Shown here in pieces: positions 1 to 7,374 of a stretch of 38,215 nucleotides of DNA. The translations under genes and the position numbers were made by a program. Source of the stretch: JALZAQ01 sp038253885 (GTDB lineage Bacteria > Gemmatimonadota > Gemmatimonadetes > Gemmatimonadales > Gemmatimonadaceae); the NCBI GenBank assembly GCA_038253885.1, contig JBBSGP010000029.1, positions 1 through 38,215 on the forward strand, written 5' to 3'. Positions within the stretch are counted from its first letter, which is position 1; every line of letters begins with the position of its first letter. The notes below the pieces were generated by a model. The model worked only from the letters and a program-made list of their open reading frames with translations, was not told the DNA's origin and did no database searches.

Positions 1-1140
1 AAGCGGCGCGGGAGCGGCACGCCACCGGCGAGCCAGTGCGCTCGCTCCGCAGAGAACGATCAGCAGAAAAAACGGAAGCTGGGGAGCGAGAAACCGTTCC
101 GACGTGTACGGCCAGAGCGCCAGTAGCAGACCGTAGCATCCGACAAAGACGGCGGCCACGCGCCAGCGCTTCCACAGCCCGGCTGCCCCCATCGCTCCCA
201 GAACGAGCGTCATCACCACCCAGAACCAGTTGTCCACCGTCGTGCCTTTCACCGTCGGAAAGGGAATGACCTGGGGGACCTTTTCGGCGCCGTAGCTGCG
301 GATGTTGGCCGCGGCGCGCCTGGCGACGGACCCCACCACGCCATGTCGAGCACCCCGCGATCCGAGCGCCGCGTCGGCTACGTAACTCCGACCCACGATC
401 TGGGTTGGCGCACGCACGGTCCAGGCGAGCCAGCCTCCGACGGTGAGCGCCGCCGCGACCGCGAAGATGGTCGCCGCCCGATAGCGGCGCTCGCCCATCC
501 ACACGAGCCAGACCGCCGCCACCAACGTCACGCCGACGCTCCGCGTGAGCGCCGCGGCGATTGTGGCGAACGCGGCGAGGAACAGCGACCCTCGACTCAC
601 CGGCCGCCGCGCGGCAGCAGCCAGAGCCAGAACGGAGAGCACCAGAAAGAGGGATTCGCTCCGGACCAGGCCGGCCAGTGAAAGCAGCGCCGGATTGATG
701 GCGGCCAGAGCAAGTGCGCCAAGGGCTAGCCTCTCCGACCAGAGCTGTCGCACCGTCGCGAAGAAGATCGCCAGTGCGGCCGCGGACGCGAGGATGCCGG
801 CAGCCAACATGACGTCGAGATGCTCGCCGAACAGCGTTTCGGTGAGAGCGAGAAACGAGGGGTAGCCAGGAGGGTACTGCGAGTGCACCGGTGCGCCCGG
901 CGTGTACAGCTCCCGATAGTTGAGCGCTCTCACCGCGCGAGCGAGCAACGCGTAGACCGCGTCGTCATTCGCCGTTGTGATCGCTGGCGCGCGGAGGAGC
1001 CACGCGAGCACCACATGCACCCCGATGAGTGCGGCCGCGGCGTACCAGCCCCGTCGCGCTCGGGCCGCTGTCTCGCCGTCTCCGCTGCTCGTGTCGGGCG
1101 CATCGACACCCACGCGAGTGGCGATCGGGTGCGATGTCAT
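1..1140 (-). CDS. GT39-like membrane glycosyltransferase (3' part cut off by window edge)
   Basis: The minus-strand frame is open from ATG 1140 to the window edge (380 codons, no stop), so the C-terminus is missing. The product is very hydrophobic with many predicted membrane segments. The first periplasmic loop carries an Asp pair (about residues 39-40, in TTANDDAVY), followed by QYPPGYPSF at about 68-76. This is the usual layout of GT-C enzymes of the GT39/ArnT/PMT_2 type, which transfer sugars from polyprenyl-phosphate donors on the outer face of the inner membrane. A late segment reads SERFLAPQLPFFLL, resembling the R-Y/F-L-P-LLPF stretch of the family. It is divergent from the flippase gene with a 139-nt gap. 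I see no strong ribosome binding site, so the start is provisional. Donor and acceptor cannot be told from sequence. Confidence 0.8.
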   Translation of the reverse strand, partial: MTSHPIATRVGVDAPDTSSGDGETAARARRGWYAAAALIGVHVVLAWLLRAPAITTANDDAVYALLARAVRALNYRELYTPGAPVHSQYPPGYPSFLALTETLFGEHLDVMLAAGILASAAALAIFFATVRQLWSERLALGALALAAINPALLSLAGLVRSESLFLVLSVLALAAAARRPVSRGSLFLAAFATIAAALTRSVGVTLVAAVWLVWMGERRYRAATIFAVAAALTVGGWLAWTVRAPTQIVGRSYVADAALGSRGARHGVVGSVARRAAANIRSYGAEKVPQVIPFPTVKGTTVDNWFWVVMTLVLGAMGAAGLWKRWRVAAVFVGCYGLLLALWPYTSERFLAPQLPFFLLIVLCGASALARRWRAAPAPL

Positions 1141-1279
1141 CGTCTCATCGACTGAGGAAGCGCCGCCGCCTGGCGGACAGCGGCGTGGCGTGAATTGGCC
1201 GACGTTGCCCGCCCCCCGGCAGGCCGCTAAGGTTACGACGGAAAGCCGCACGCCCGCAACTCGATTTGGAGGAAGTTGA

Positions 1280-2791
1280 ATGAGCGCCAGGGCAGCGCCG
1301 CCCGCCCCAGGCGACGTTGCCGGTGGGGGAAAAGCGACCGAGCTCGACCGCTCCCTCGTTCACGGAGTGTTGTGGACGAGTGCGGTCAAGTGGGGAAGCC
1401 AGCTCCTCACCTGGGCCTCGACGCTCATCGTCGCTCGCGTGCTCGGTCCCGAGGCCTACGGCCTCATCGGGATGGCGGCGATCTACATGACGTTCGTCAC
1501 GCTTCTCAGCGAGTTCGGCATCGGATCGGCGATCGTCACGCTCCGCGACCTCACCGATGACCAGGTCGGGCAGATCAACACGCTGTCCGTGTTGTTCGGC
1601 GTTCTGGCAGTCGCTCTCTCCTTCGCTGTCGCGTTTCCGCTCGGGCATCTCTTCCACGCGCCCCAGCTTCCTCCCGTGGTGATGGCCCTCAGCGCGTCCT
1701 TTCTGCTGGCCGCCTTTCAGACGGTCCCGAGCTCGCTGCTGCAGCGCGAGATGCGGTTCAAGAAGCTGGCTGCGCTCGAAGGCACCCAGGCCGTCGTTCT
1801 GGCGCTGAGCATGGTGGGCTTCGCTCTGGCAGGGTTCGGTTACTGGACGCTCGTCATCGGCCAGCTCCTCGGCGCGGCGGTGCTGTCCGTGCTCCTGCTC
1901 TTGGCGAGACCTTACCGCTTCGCACGCCCGAGGTTGGACTCGCTGCGCGAGGCCATGACGTTCAGCTGGCACGTCATCGCCGCCCGCATATCCTGGTACA
2001 TCTACTCGGATGCCGACTTCGTGGTCGTTGGCCGCGTACTCGGCAAGGCAGCGCTGGGTGTGTACTCCTTCGGGTGGACGCTCGCGAGCGTGCCGGTGGA
2101 GAAGATCACGTCACTGGTCATTCGCGTGACTCCCGCCATCTTCTCCGCCGTGCAGTCCGATCCGCCGGCGCTGCGACGCTATCTGCTCACACTCACCGAG
2201 GGCATCGCTCTGGTCACCTTCCCGGCCGCGTTCGGGCTGGTGCTCGTCGCGGAGCCTTTCGTGTTGACAGTTCTCGGGGAGCCATGGCGAGGCACGATCG
2301 CTCCGTTACAGCTGCTCGCGGCATACGCTGCCGTGAGGTCGCTCTCTCCCCTGCTCGCTCAGGTGCTCACCGTCGTCGGCGAAACCCGTTTCCTGATGAG
2401 GTGCAATCTCCTCGCGGCAGTATTGCTGCCGGCGGGATTCTATCTCGGTGCTCGATGGGGAACCGTCGGCGTGGCAGCGGTGTGGATCATCGTGCATCCA
2501 ACACTCATCCTGAGTCTGTACTATCGGCGCACGCTGAGAGTCATCGGGCTGTCATGGACGCATTATCTCGACGCGCTCGGTCCGGCGCTCAGCGGCTCGG
2601 CAGGAATGTTGCTCTCGGTGTTGCTCCTGAAGCAGATCGCGCCATCGGCGTGGCCCCTGCCGATCCAGCTCGGGGTGCAGGTTACCATCGGAGCCATCGC
2701 ATACGCCGCCGTGGTTCTCGGATTTCACGGTGCGCGATTGCGATCCTTCCGCCAGATGCTCAGGCAGGTCCGAGCCTCGTCAGCGCCGTGA
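1280..2791 (+). CDS. Wzx-type polysaccharide flippase (lipopolysaccharide biosynthesis protein)
   Basis: A 503-residue integral membrane protein with about 12-14 hydrophobic segments, of the polysaccharide transporter family in the MOP superfamily. The N-terminal part (about residues 30-80, LLTWASTLIVARVLGPEAYG) is the typical first helix pair of O-antigen and exopolysaccharide flippases, including the R-x-LGPE-x-YG turn. The middle contains FGYWTLVIG and a WYIYSDADFVVVGRVLG stretch common in WzxC/AmsL-like members. The expected role is flipping undecaprenyl-diphosphate-linked repeat units across the inner membrane. The ATG is preceded by a strong GGAGGA at 1268-1273, seven nt upstream, which fixes the start. 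It reads in the same direction as the GT4 gene that follows about 90 nt later. Confidence 0.9.
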   Translation: MSARAAPPAPGDVAGGGKATELDRSLVHGVLWTSAVKWGSQLLTWASTLIVARVLGPEAYGLIGMAAIYMTFVTLLSEFGIGSAIVTLRDLTDDQVGQINTLSVLFGVLAVALSFAVAFPLGHLFHAPQLPPVVMALSASFLLAAFQTVPSSLLQREMRFKKLAALEGTQAVVLALSMVGFALAGFGYWTLVIGQLLGAAVLSVLLLLARPYRFARPRLDSLREAMTFSWHVIAARISWYIYSDADFVVVGRVLGKAALGVYSFGWTLASVPVEKITSLVIRVTPAIFSAVQSDPPALRRYLLTLTEGIALVTFPAAFGLVLVAEPFVLTVLGEPWRGTIAPLQLLAAYAAVRSLSPLLAQVLTVVGETRFLMRCNLLAAVLLPAGFYLGARWGTVGVAAVWIIVHPTLILSLYYRRTLRVIGLSWTHYLDALGPALSGSAGMLLSVLLLKQIAPSAWPLPIQLGVQVTIGAIAYAAVVLGFHGARLRSFRQMLRQVRASSAP

Positions 2792-2878
2792 TCGACCGCC
2801 AGATTGTTCATTGATGTTCTGGAAGCGCGTTGGCTCCAGCAAGCGTCCCGTGCATCGGAAGCGCTAGTCCCCCAACCA

Positions 2879-4354
2879 ATGGTCATGCGTCCCCGACCGA
2901 TCTTCGAGTCTCCGGCGTCCGCGCGGCCAAGCCTAGGCCGGCTGCTCCTCATCGCCTACAACTTTCCGCCCGATCAGGAGATCGGCGCGCTGCGCTGGCA
3001 GAAGCTGGCCCGTCATGCCGCCGAGCGTGGCTGGATGGTCGATGTCGTCACGCGCGATCCGGCCGAGCTCGAATCGCGTGACGAGACTCGCCTGGCCGAC
3101 CTGCCCGCCGGGACACGCATCTACGGCGTTCCCTTTCGTCCGCTGCTCATCGAGCGCCTCGAAGTCGCTGTCTGGCGCTCCCTCCGCCGCCACCTCCGCG
3201 GACGGACACGCCCCGCTGTCACGGGAGGCGCGGCCAGTGTCACCCGCCACGAGATCAGTTGGCGCGACCCCCCGTTGCGGCACCTGTTGCGGGCGAATCA
3301 CGTCCTGCTGCACTACGGCGCGTTCCACCGCTGGGCCCGCCATGCAGCTCACCTGGCCGTCCGTCTGTTCGAGCCGGGACTTCACCGCGCGGTGATCAGC
3401 ACCGGCCCTCCCCACATGTCGCACGAGGCAGGTCGCAGAGTGGCGCACGCCACCGGCCTTCCTTTCATCGTGGACATGCGCGACCCATGGAGCATGGCTC
3501 ACCGCCTCGACGCACAGATGGCGAGCCCTCTCTGGTTCGCTCTCGCCGAGCACTTCCAGGATCGCGCCGTGGTCCAGGCGTCACTCGTCGTGGCCAACAC
3601 GGAGCCGCTTCGTCTCGCCCTTCGCGACCGATATCCCGAGGCCCGTGAGCGCATCATCACGGTCATGAACGGAAGCGACGAGGAGCCGGTCCCACCATCT
3701 CAGCTCGGCCACCGCTTCGTGGCGGCGTTCGCGGGCGACATCTACATCGACCGTGACCCGCGCCCGCTCTTCCGCGGCGCCGCCCGGGCGGTGTCCGACC
3801 TGCAGCTCACCCCCGAGCAGTTCGCTATCTCGCTTCTGGGCGGGGTGGAGCAGTACGCCGGCGAACCCGTCAGGGAGATCGCACGCGAGGAGGGCGTCGA
3901 TGCGTTCGTCTCCCTTCTGCCCAGACGACCTCGGCGCCAGGCACTCGAGTTCCTCGCCGGCGCCGCCATGCTGGTGAGCCTCCCACAGGACAGCGACATG
4001 GCCATCCCCGGCAAGATCTTCGAGTACGCCCAGTTCAATGCCTGGCTGCTGGCGCTGGCGCGACGGGGAAGTGCCACCGAGCTGGTTCTGCGCGGATCCG
4101 GAGCCGATGTGATCGACCCGGAAGATGTCGAAGGCCTCGCCGCCATCTTCAAGAAGCGCTACCAGCAGTTCAGGGACGGCGTTCGTCCCACCGCCATCGG
4201 AGCCGACGGCCGTTTCAGCAGACGCACCCAGGCGCAGCGTCTGCTGGACGCGATCCACCGCTGCACGGATCTCCCGCCGCTCAGTACTGCGCCAGCGACC
4301 CCGAACGCCGAGCATGACGCAGCGCGAGCGAAAAGCAGTACGCCCCGAGGATGA
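2879..4354 (+). CDS. GT4-family glycosyltransferase
   Basis: A GT-B fold glycosyltransferase of about 491 residues from ATG 2879. The frame is open upstream to a TTG at 2804, and a third choice is ATG 2885; none has a clear ribosome binding site. The conserved part starts with LLLIAYNFPPDQEIGALRW, the usual N-terminal nucleotide-fold strand and PP-x-x-G loop of GT4 enzymes. Later come HRAVISTGPPHMSH and PFIVDMRDPW, both typical of this subgroup. Near the C-terminus IPGKIFEY and a following acidic segment replace the usual E-x7-E donor-site motif. It probably adds a sugar to a lipid-linked repeat unit, with donor unknown. Its last 74 nt overlap the 3' end of the convergent ABC permease gene. 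Confidence 0.85.
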   Translation: MVMRPRPIFESPASARPSLGRLLLIAYNFPPDQEIGALRWQKLARHAAERGWMVDVVTRDPAELESRDETRLADLPAGTRIYGVPFRPLLIERLEVAVWRSLRRHLRGRTRPAVTGGAASVTRHEISWRDPPLRHLLRANHVLLHYGAFHRWARHAAHLAVRLFEPGLHRAVISTGPPHMSHEAGRRVAHATGLPFIVDMRDPWSMAHRLDAQMASPLWFALAEHFQDRAVVQASLVVANTEPLRLALRDRYPEARERIITVMNGSDEEPVPPSQLGHRFVAAFAGDIYIDRDPRPLFRGAARAVSDLQLTPEQFAISLLGGVEQYAGEPVREIAREEGVDAFVSLLPRRPRRQALEFLAGAAMLVSLPQDSDMAIPGKIFEYAQFNAWLLALARRGSATELVLRGSGADVIDPEDVEGLAAIFKKRYQQFRDGVRPTAIGADGRFSRRTQAQRLLDAIHRCTDLPPLSTAPATPNAEHDAARAKSSTPRG

Positions 4355-5087
4355 ACAGCGCCAACCCGAGAGCCGCCAGCCGCGACAGGTCGCTGGCCAC
4401 GTCGGCGAGCGGTCGTCCCTCGAGCAACACGCGGCGGAGGGCTCGCAGGCCGTAGGTGAGCGGCACGAAAGTCGACAGTCGCTGAATCCACGACGGAATC
4501 TGCTGCATTGTCGTGGAATAGGAGACACCTCCGAGCAGCCCCGAGAACACGACGACGACGGTCTGTAACGGGCCGGCACGCCGAAAGGCGACGATCAACG
4601 CGCCGGCCAGCACGCCGATCGGATAGTACGCCAGCACGATCAGCAAGATGATCAGCGACGCGGCCGGGAGATGCGACCACGCCACCCGAGCGCCGAGGGC
4701 ACTGCCCACGACCAGAAACACTCCCGCCCTGAGCATCGTCATGATCATCTCGTGGCCCGTCAGACCAGCGAGCAACACCGCCAGCGGTGTGGGTGTGGTG
4801 AACAGCGCCTCGAGCGTCCCGGTGTAGATTCCGCTGTCGAGCGCCCGGGGCAATGCGTCCACCGCCGCCGCCAGGAAGAGGTAGGCGACAGTGCCCACCA
4901 GCAGAAAGCCGAAGTAGTCCTTCCCCTCGCTCTGGATCGATGGCCCCATGAACGGCTGCAGGATGTGACCGATATAGAAGGTGGGCACGGCTTGGAAGGC
5001 AAGCATGGCGAAGGACACGACGATACTCAGCCGATAGCTGGCGGCGGTGAGAAAGCCGGCGCGGACGAGGGCGATCGTCTTACGCAT
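4281..5087 (-). CDS. ABC-2 type transporter permease (lasso cluster exporter, membrane part)
   Basis: A 268-residue membrane protein with about six hydrophobic segments and the layout of ABC-2 permeases, including LTYGLRALRRVLLEG near the end, the conserved loop before the last membrane helix. It overlaps the ATPase gene by 8 nt (5080-5087), so the two are translationally coupled and should form one exporter. The pair is last in the operon after the cyclase, precursor and kinase genes, so I infer that it exports or confers immunity to the lasso peptide. Many lasso clusters use a single fused ABC exporter; here the two parts are separate genes. An alternative is that the pair exports a polysaccharide, but the direct linkage to the kinase favours the peptide. 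Confidence 0.85.
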   Translation of the reverse strand: MRKTIALVRAGFLTAASYRLSIVVSFAMLAFQAVPTFYIGHILQPFMGPSIQSEGKDYFGFLLVGTVAYLFLAAAVDALPRALDSGIYTGTLEALFTTPTPLAVLLAGLTGHEMIMTMLRAGVFLVVGSALGARVAWSHLPAASLIILLIVLAYYPIGVLAGALIVAFRRAGPLQTVVVVFSGLLGGVSYSTTMQQIPSWIQRLSTFVPLTYGLRALRRVLLEGRPLADVASDLSRLAALGLALFILGAYCFSLALRHARRSGSLAQY

Positions 5088-6117
5088 CCTGTCGGTCCGT
5101 CGTGCTCTTGGCCACGATCCGCTCGATGACGTCGGCCAGCGACAGATCGACCCGCTCCAGGCGCCCCACCGTCGCGCCAGCGCACGCGAGGAAGCGGAGC
5201 ACCTCTGCCGTGCCGTCGAGCCCGCCCGCGATCTCCGTCTCCACCCTCGCCCAGCCTTCGTCGCCCGGCGCCAACCGGATCACCTTGCGCAGATCACCTC
5301 GCTCCTCGAGCGCCGTCCACGCTGGGTGCGTCGGATCACGCGTCCAGAGGCAGTAGCGCTCCTCCCCGTACCGCCGCGCGAGCTCTCGCGCTGGACCGAT
5401 CGCGAGCAGATGACCGCGATCGAGCACCGCCACACGGTCGCACAGACCGAGCGCTTCCTCCGCGCTGTGGGTCGCCAGCACCACTGTACACCCCTGCCGG
5501 CCCGACACTTCATCGCGAAGGAACTGACGAAAGTTGCGCGCCGAGATCGGATCGAGACTCCGCGTCGGCTCGTCGAGCAGTAGCACGGAGGGACGCGACA
5601 GCAGAGCGCGCGCGATGAGGATGCGCTGCTTCATTCCCGAGGAGAATGCTCCGACCGACTTGGGCCCCGTGTCCGCGAGACCAACCGCCTCGAGCACCTC
5701 GGCGACCCGGCGCCGACCGGCGTCGCCGTGCAATCCGTGGAGCGCGGCGTAGAGCCGAAGATTCTCGATCGCCGACAGCCGCCAGTAGAGACTCCTCTCG
5801 TCCGTGATCACCGGAGTCAGAACGCGGCGAACGGCAGCCGCGTCGCCCACCACATCGTGGCCTGCGACGGTGGCTGTCCCGCCGTCCGGAAGGATCAGCG
5901 TTGCCAGGATCTTGAAGAGAGTCGTCTTGCCGGCACCGTTCGGTCCCAGGAGTCCGAAGAATTCGCCCTCTCGGATGTCGCACGTCACGTCCTGCAGCAC
6001 GCTCGCGGTGACGCGCCGAGCCGGGTGGCGGAGTCCCTCGAGCCAACCGCGACGCACTGGGAACCTTTTGGACAGACCGTCGAGGCGGACGATCGGGGAG
6101 TTCGAGCGCGAGATCAT
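5080..6117 (-). CDS. ABC transporter ATP-binding protein (lasso cluster exporter, ATPase part)
   Basis: About 345 residues from ATG 6117. A GTG at 6195 would add 26 residues but overlap the kinase gene by 46 nt, and the residues it adds do not look conserved. Walker A is GPNGAGKTT at about 58-66, the signature FSSGMKQR at about 158-165, Walker B VLLLDEPT at about 178-185, and the switch His lies in VLATHSAEEA. The roughly 110 residues after the ATPase core match the extended C-terminal region of DrrA/CcmA-like ABC-2 ATPases. Its stop overlaps the permease start by 8 nt. It lies 32 nt downstream of the HPr-kinase-like gene and shares its strand, which suggests one transcript. Confidence 0.88.
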   Translation of the reverse strand: MISRSNSPIVRLDGLSKRFPVRRGWLEGLRHPARRVTASVLQDVTCDIREGEFFGLLGPNGAGKTTLFKILATLILPDGGTATVAGHDVVGDAAAVRRVLTPVITDERSLYWRLSAIENLRLYAALHGLHGDAGRRRVAEVLEAVGLADTGPKSVGAFSSGMKQRILIARALLSRPSVLLLDEPTRSLDPISARNFRQFLRDEVSGRQGCTVVLATHSAEEALGLCDRVAVLDRGHLLAIGPARELARRYGEERYCLWTRDPTHPAWTALEERGDLRKVIRLAPGDEGWARVETEIAGGLDGTAEVLRFLACAGATVGRLERVDLSLADVIERIVAKSTTDRQDA

Positions 6118-6149
6118 CGCGTTCGAATCCCGGAGTGCGGCCGCGCTGT

Positions 6150-7109
6150 TCACTGGCTGGCGTCGGCCGCTGCCGACGCCAGCGTTCCGTGCCACTCCAT
6201 GACCTGTGAGACGACGGTCCCGAGGCGATCGAAATCGCGGACGACTTCGAGGGTATACACCGGCACGTTTCGGGCAACCGCCAGAGCGCGATTGAACAGG
6301 AGCGGAGCCTCCGAGCGCCCGAGCAGAGTGCCGATCTTCGCGTGCTTCAGGATCGCCACCGCGGACTCGACGCCCGCCAGTGGGATGCGCCGCACCGGTT
6401 CCTCGCGCCCGTCGGCGGCGACCGGCGTGAGGAGATAGATCGTGTCCAGCGGAACGCGATCGTAGCGCAGCCGATCGACGTGCAGATCGCTGAGCGTATG
6501 CTTCTGAGCCAGAGGGTCCCCGAGCGACGGGGCGGCAGCGCTCAGCCGGCCTGCGGAATCATCGAACAGGCGGACGCTGTGCACACCCGGCCAGGCCATG
6601 GCCGGTGGTCCCGGGTCCACCGGCAGTGTGTCGTCGGTGAGTAGCGTCGCTCCCGCCGCGGTGAGCGCAAACGCGAGAGTGGATTTGCCGCTGAATTTCG
6701 GAGCGAGGAAGCCGATGCCGCGCCGGCTGATCGAGACGCCGCTGCCGTGCAGGCAGAGCGTTCCCGAAGCATGGAGGGCCGTGGCCAGCACGCGTCCCAG
6801 AATGTCCAGGCGGGCCGCGTCGAGCGAGCAGTCCGGGGGCTGGGCCCAGCTGATCTCATGTCCGCTCGACGACACGTCGAACACGCCTGTGTCGTCGTAT
6901 GCGAGCCTGAAACCGCCATCATGTTTGAACGCCCTGACTTCGACGCCGGCGTCTACCCAGTCCTGTCCCAGATACTCGCCCAGGGATGTGGACGCCGACT
7001 CGGTCGAAAGTCGAAGAATCCAATCAGGGTCGGTACCGGCCGCGGAGCGAAGCTCGGGAAAGGGGATGTCCGAGCGGAGACACCCTCCAAAAACGGCGTG
7101 ATCGGGCAT
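6150..7109 (-). CDS. HPr-kinase-like protein, predicted lasso peptide kinase (K)
   Basis: A 319-residue soluble protein with the HPr Ser kinase C-terminal fold. A P-loop is at about 136-144 (APKFSGKST), just after the GSGVSISRRGIGFL strand usual in these kinases, and an acidic LLTDDTLPV strand follows at 156-164. The N-terminal half is family-specific and lacks the HprK N-terminal domain. Homologues in lasso clusters (PadeK of paeninodin, ThcoK) phosphorylate the side chain of the precursor's C-terminal Ser. The precursor encoded 61 nt upstream ends in Ser, so the same job is predicted here. It is separated from the precursor gene by a strong hairpin. I see no good ribosome binding site at ATG 7109. 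HprK-type carbon regulation is unlikely because no ptsH-like gene is nearby. Confidence 0.85.
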   Translation of the reverse strand: MPDHAVFGGCLRSDIPFPELRSAAGTDPDWILRLSTESASTSLGEYLGQDWVDAGVEVRAFKHDGGFRLAYDDTGVFDVSSSGHEISWAQPPDCSLDAARLDILGRVLATALHASGTLCLHGSGVSISRRGIGFLAPKFSGKSTLAFALTAAGATLLTDDTLPVDPGPPAMAWPGVHSVRLFDDSAGRLSAAAPSLGDPLAQKHTLSDLHVDRLRYDRVPLDTIYLLTPVAADGREEPVRRIPLAGVESAVAILKHAKIGTLLGRSEAPLLFNRALAVARNVPVYTLEVVRDFDRLGTVVSQVMEWHGTLASAAADASQ

Positions 7110-7134
7110 TCACGATTAAGGCCAGCAATGGCCA

Positions 7135-7155
7135 GGGGGCTCATCTTGAGCCCCC
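7135..7155 (-). promoter_or_regulatory. Hairpin between lasso precursor and kinase genes
   Basis: Perfect 8-bp arms GGGGGCTC (7135-7142) and GAGCCCCC (7148-7155) with a 5-nt loop, 16 nt beyond the precursor stop on the minus strand. There is no T-run after it. I infer a 3'-end stabiliser or leaky terminator that lets the precursor message outnumber the downstream kinase and exporter messages. Confidence 0.6.
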
Positions 7156-7170
7156 CAACCTGCGCTTAGG

Positions 7171-7278
7171 TTACGAGCGGTGGTACACGTTCGTGGCATC
7201 GCCCTGATTAAGGGGCCCGCCACCTTGCGTGATCTCACGCAGAGTACCGAAGCGCTGAAGCTGTGGCTTCACGTACAC
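7171..7278 (-). CDS. Lasso peptide precursor (A), 35 residues, GTG start
   Basis: The start is GTG 7278 with AGGAGG at 7283-7288, four nt upstream; the stop is TAA at 7171-7173. The leader is MYVKPQLQRFGTLREITQ. It contains every position of the lasso leader consensus YxxPxLxxxGxxxxxTxG: Tyr2, Pro5, Leu7, Gly11, Thr17, Gly19. Thr17 at position -2 sets the cut, giving the core GGGPLNQGDATNVYHRS. Gly1 supplies the amine, and Asp9 is the only acidic residue in the core, so a 9-residue macrolactam ring with an 8-residue tail (ATNVYHRS) is predicted. The C-terminal Ser fits the neighbouring kinase. The gene sits between the cyclase (68 nt from its stop codon's far side counting the promoter region, 93 nt in all) and the kinase. 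It is too short for standard gene calling. Function of the product is unknown; antimicrobial or signalling roles are usual in the class. Confidence 0.93.
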   Translation of the reverse strand: MYVKPQLQRFGTLREITQGGGPLNQGDATNVYHRS

Positions 7279-7300
7279 TTGTCCTCCTGGTGTTGAAAGA

Positions 7301-7342
7301 GCTGGGCTGCTTGCCCAGCGGAAGTACGGCCCGCGCGGCCGT
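7301..7342 (-). promoter_or_regulatory. Two hairpins in the 5' region of the lasso precursor message
   Basis: On the minus strand, ACGGCC/GGCCGT (7337-7342 with 7326-7331, 5-nt loop) is followed by GCTGGGC/GCCCAGC (7313-7319 with 7301-7307, 5-nt loop). The second ends 13 nt before the AGGAGG of the precursor gene. Both are perfect pairs. They may control translation or message life; the role is inferred only. Confidence 0.5.
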
Positions 7343-7345
7343 CGT

Positions 7346-7374
7346 AATACAATGCCCGGACCTAACTTTGTCTA
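7346..7374 (-). promoter_or_regulatory. Candidate sigma70 promoter for the lasso precursor
   Basis: TAGACA (7369-7374) and TGTATT (7346-7351) on the minus strand are 17 nt apart: five and four of six consensus matches. The -35 element overlaps the TAG stop of the cyclase gene. The start would lie near 7339, giving a 5' region of about 60 nt that carries two hairpins. A private promoter would explain how a precursor placed after the cyclase gene could be made in excess. Confidence 0.4.

Noticed and set aside
343..1279. Several plus-strand frames opposite the GT39-like gene
   Set aside because: The minus strand encodes a coherent membrane protein with family motifs through the whole stretch; the plus frames are Arg-rich shadows.
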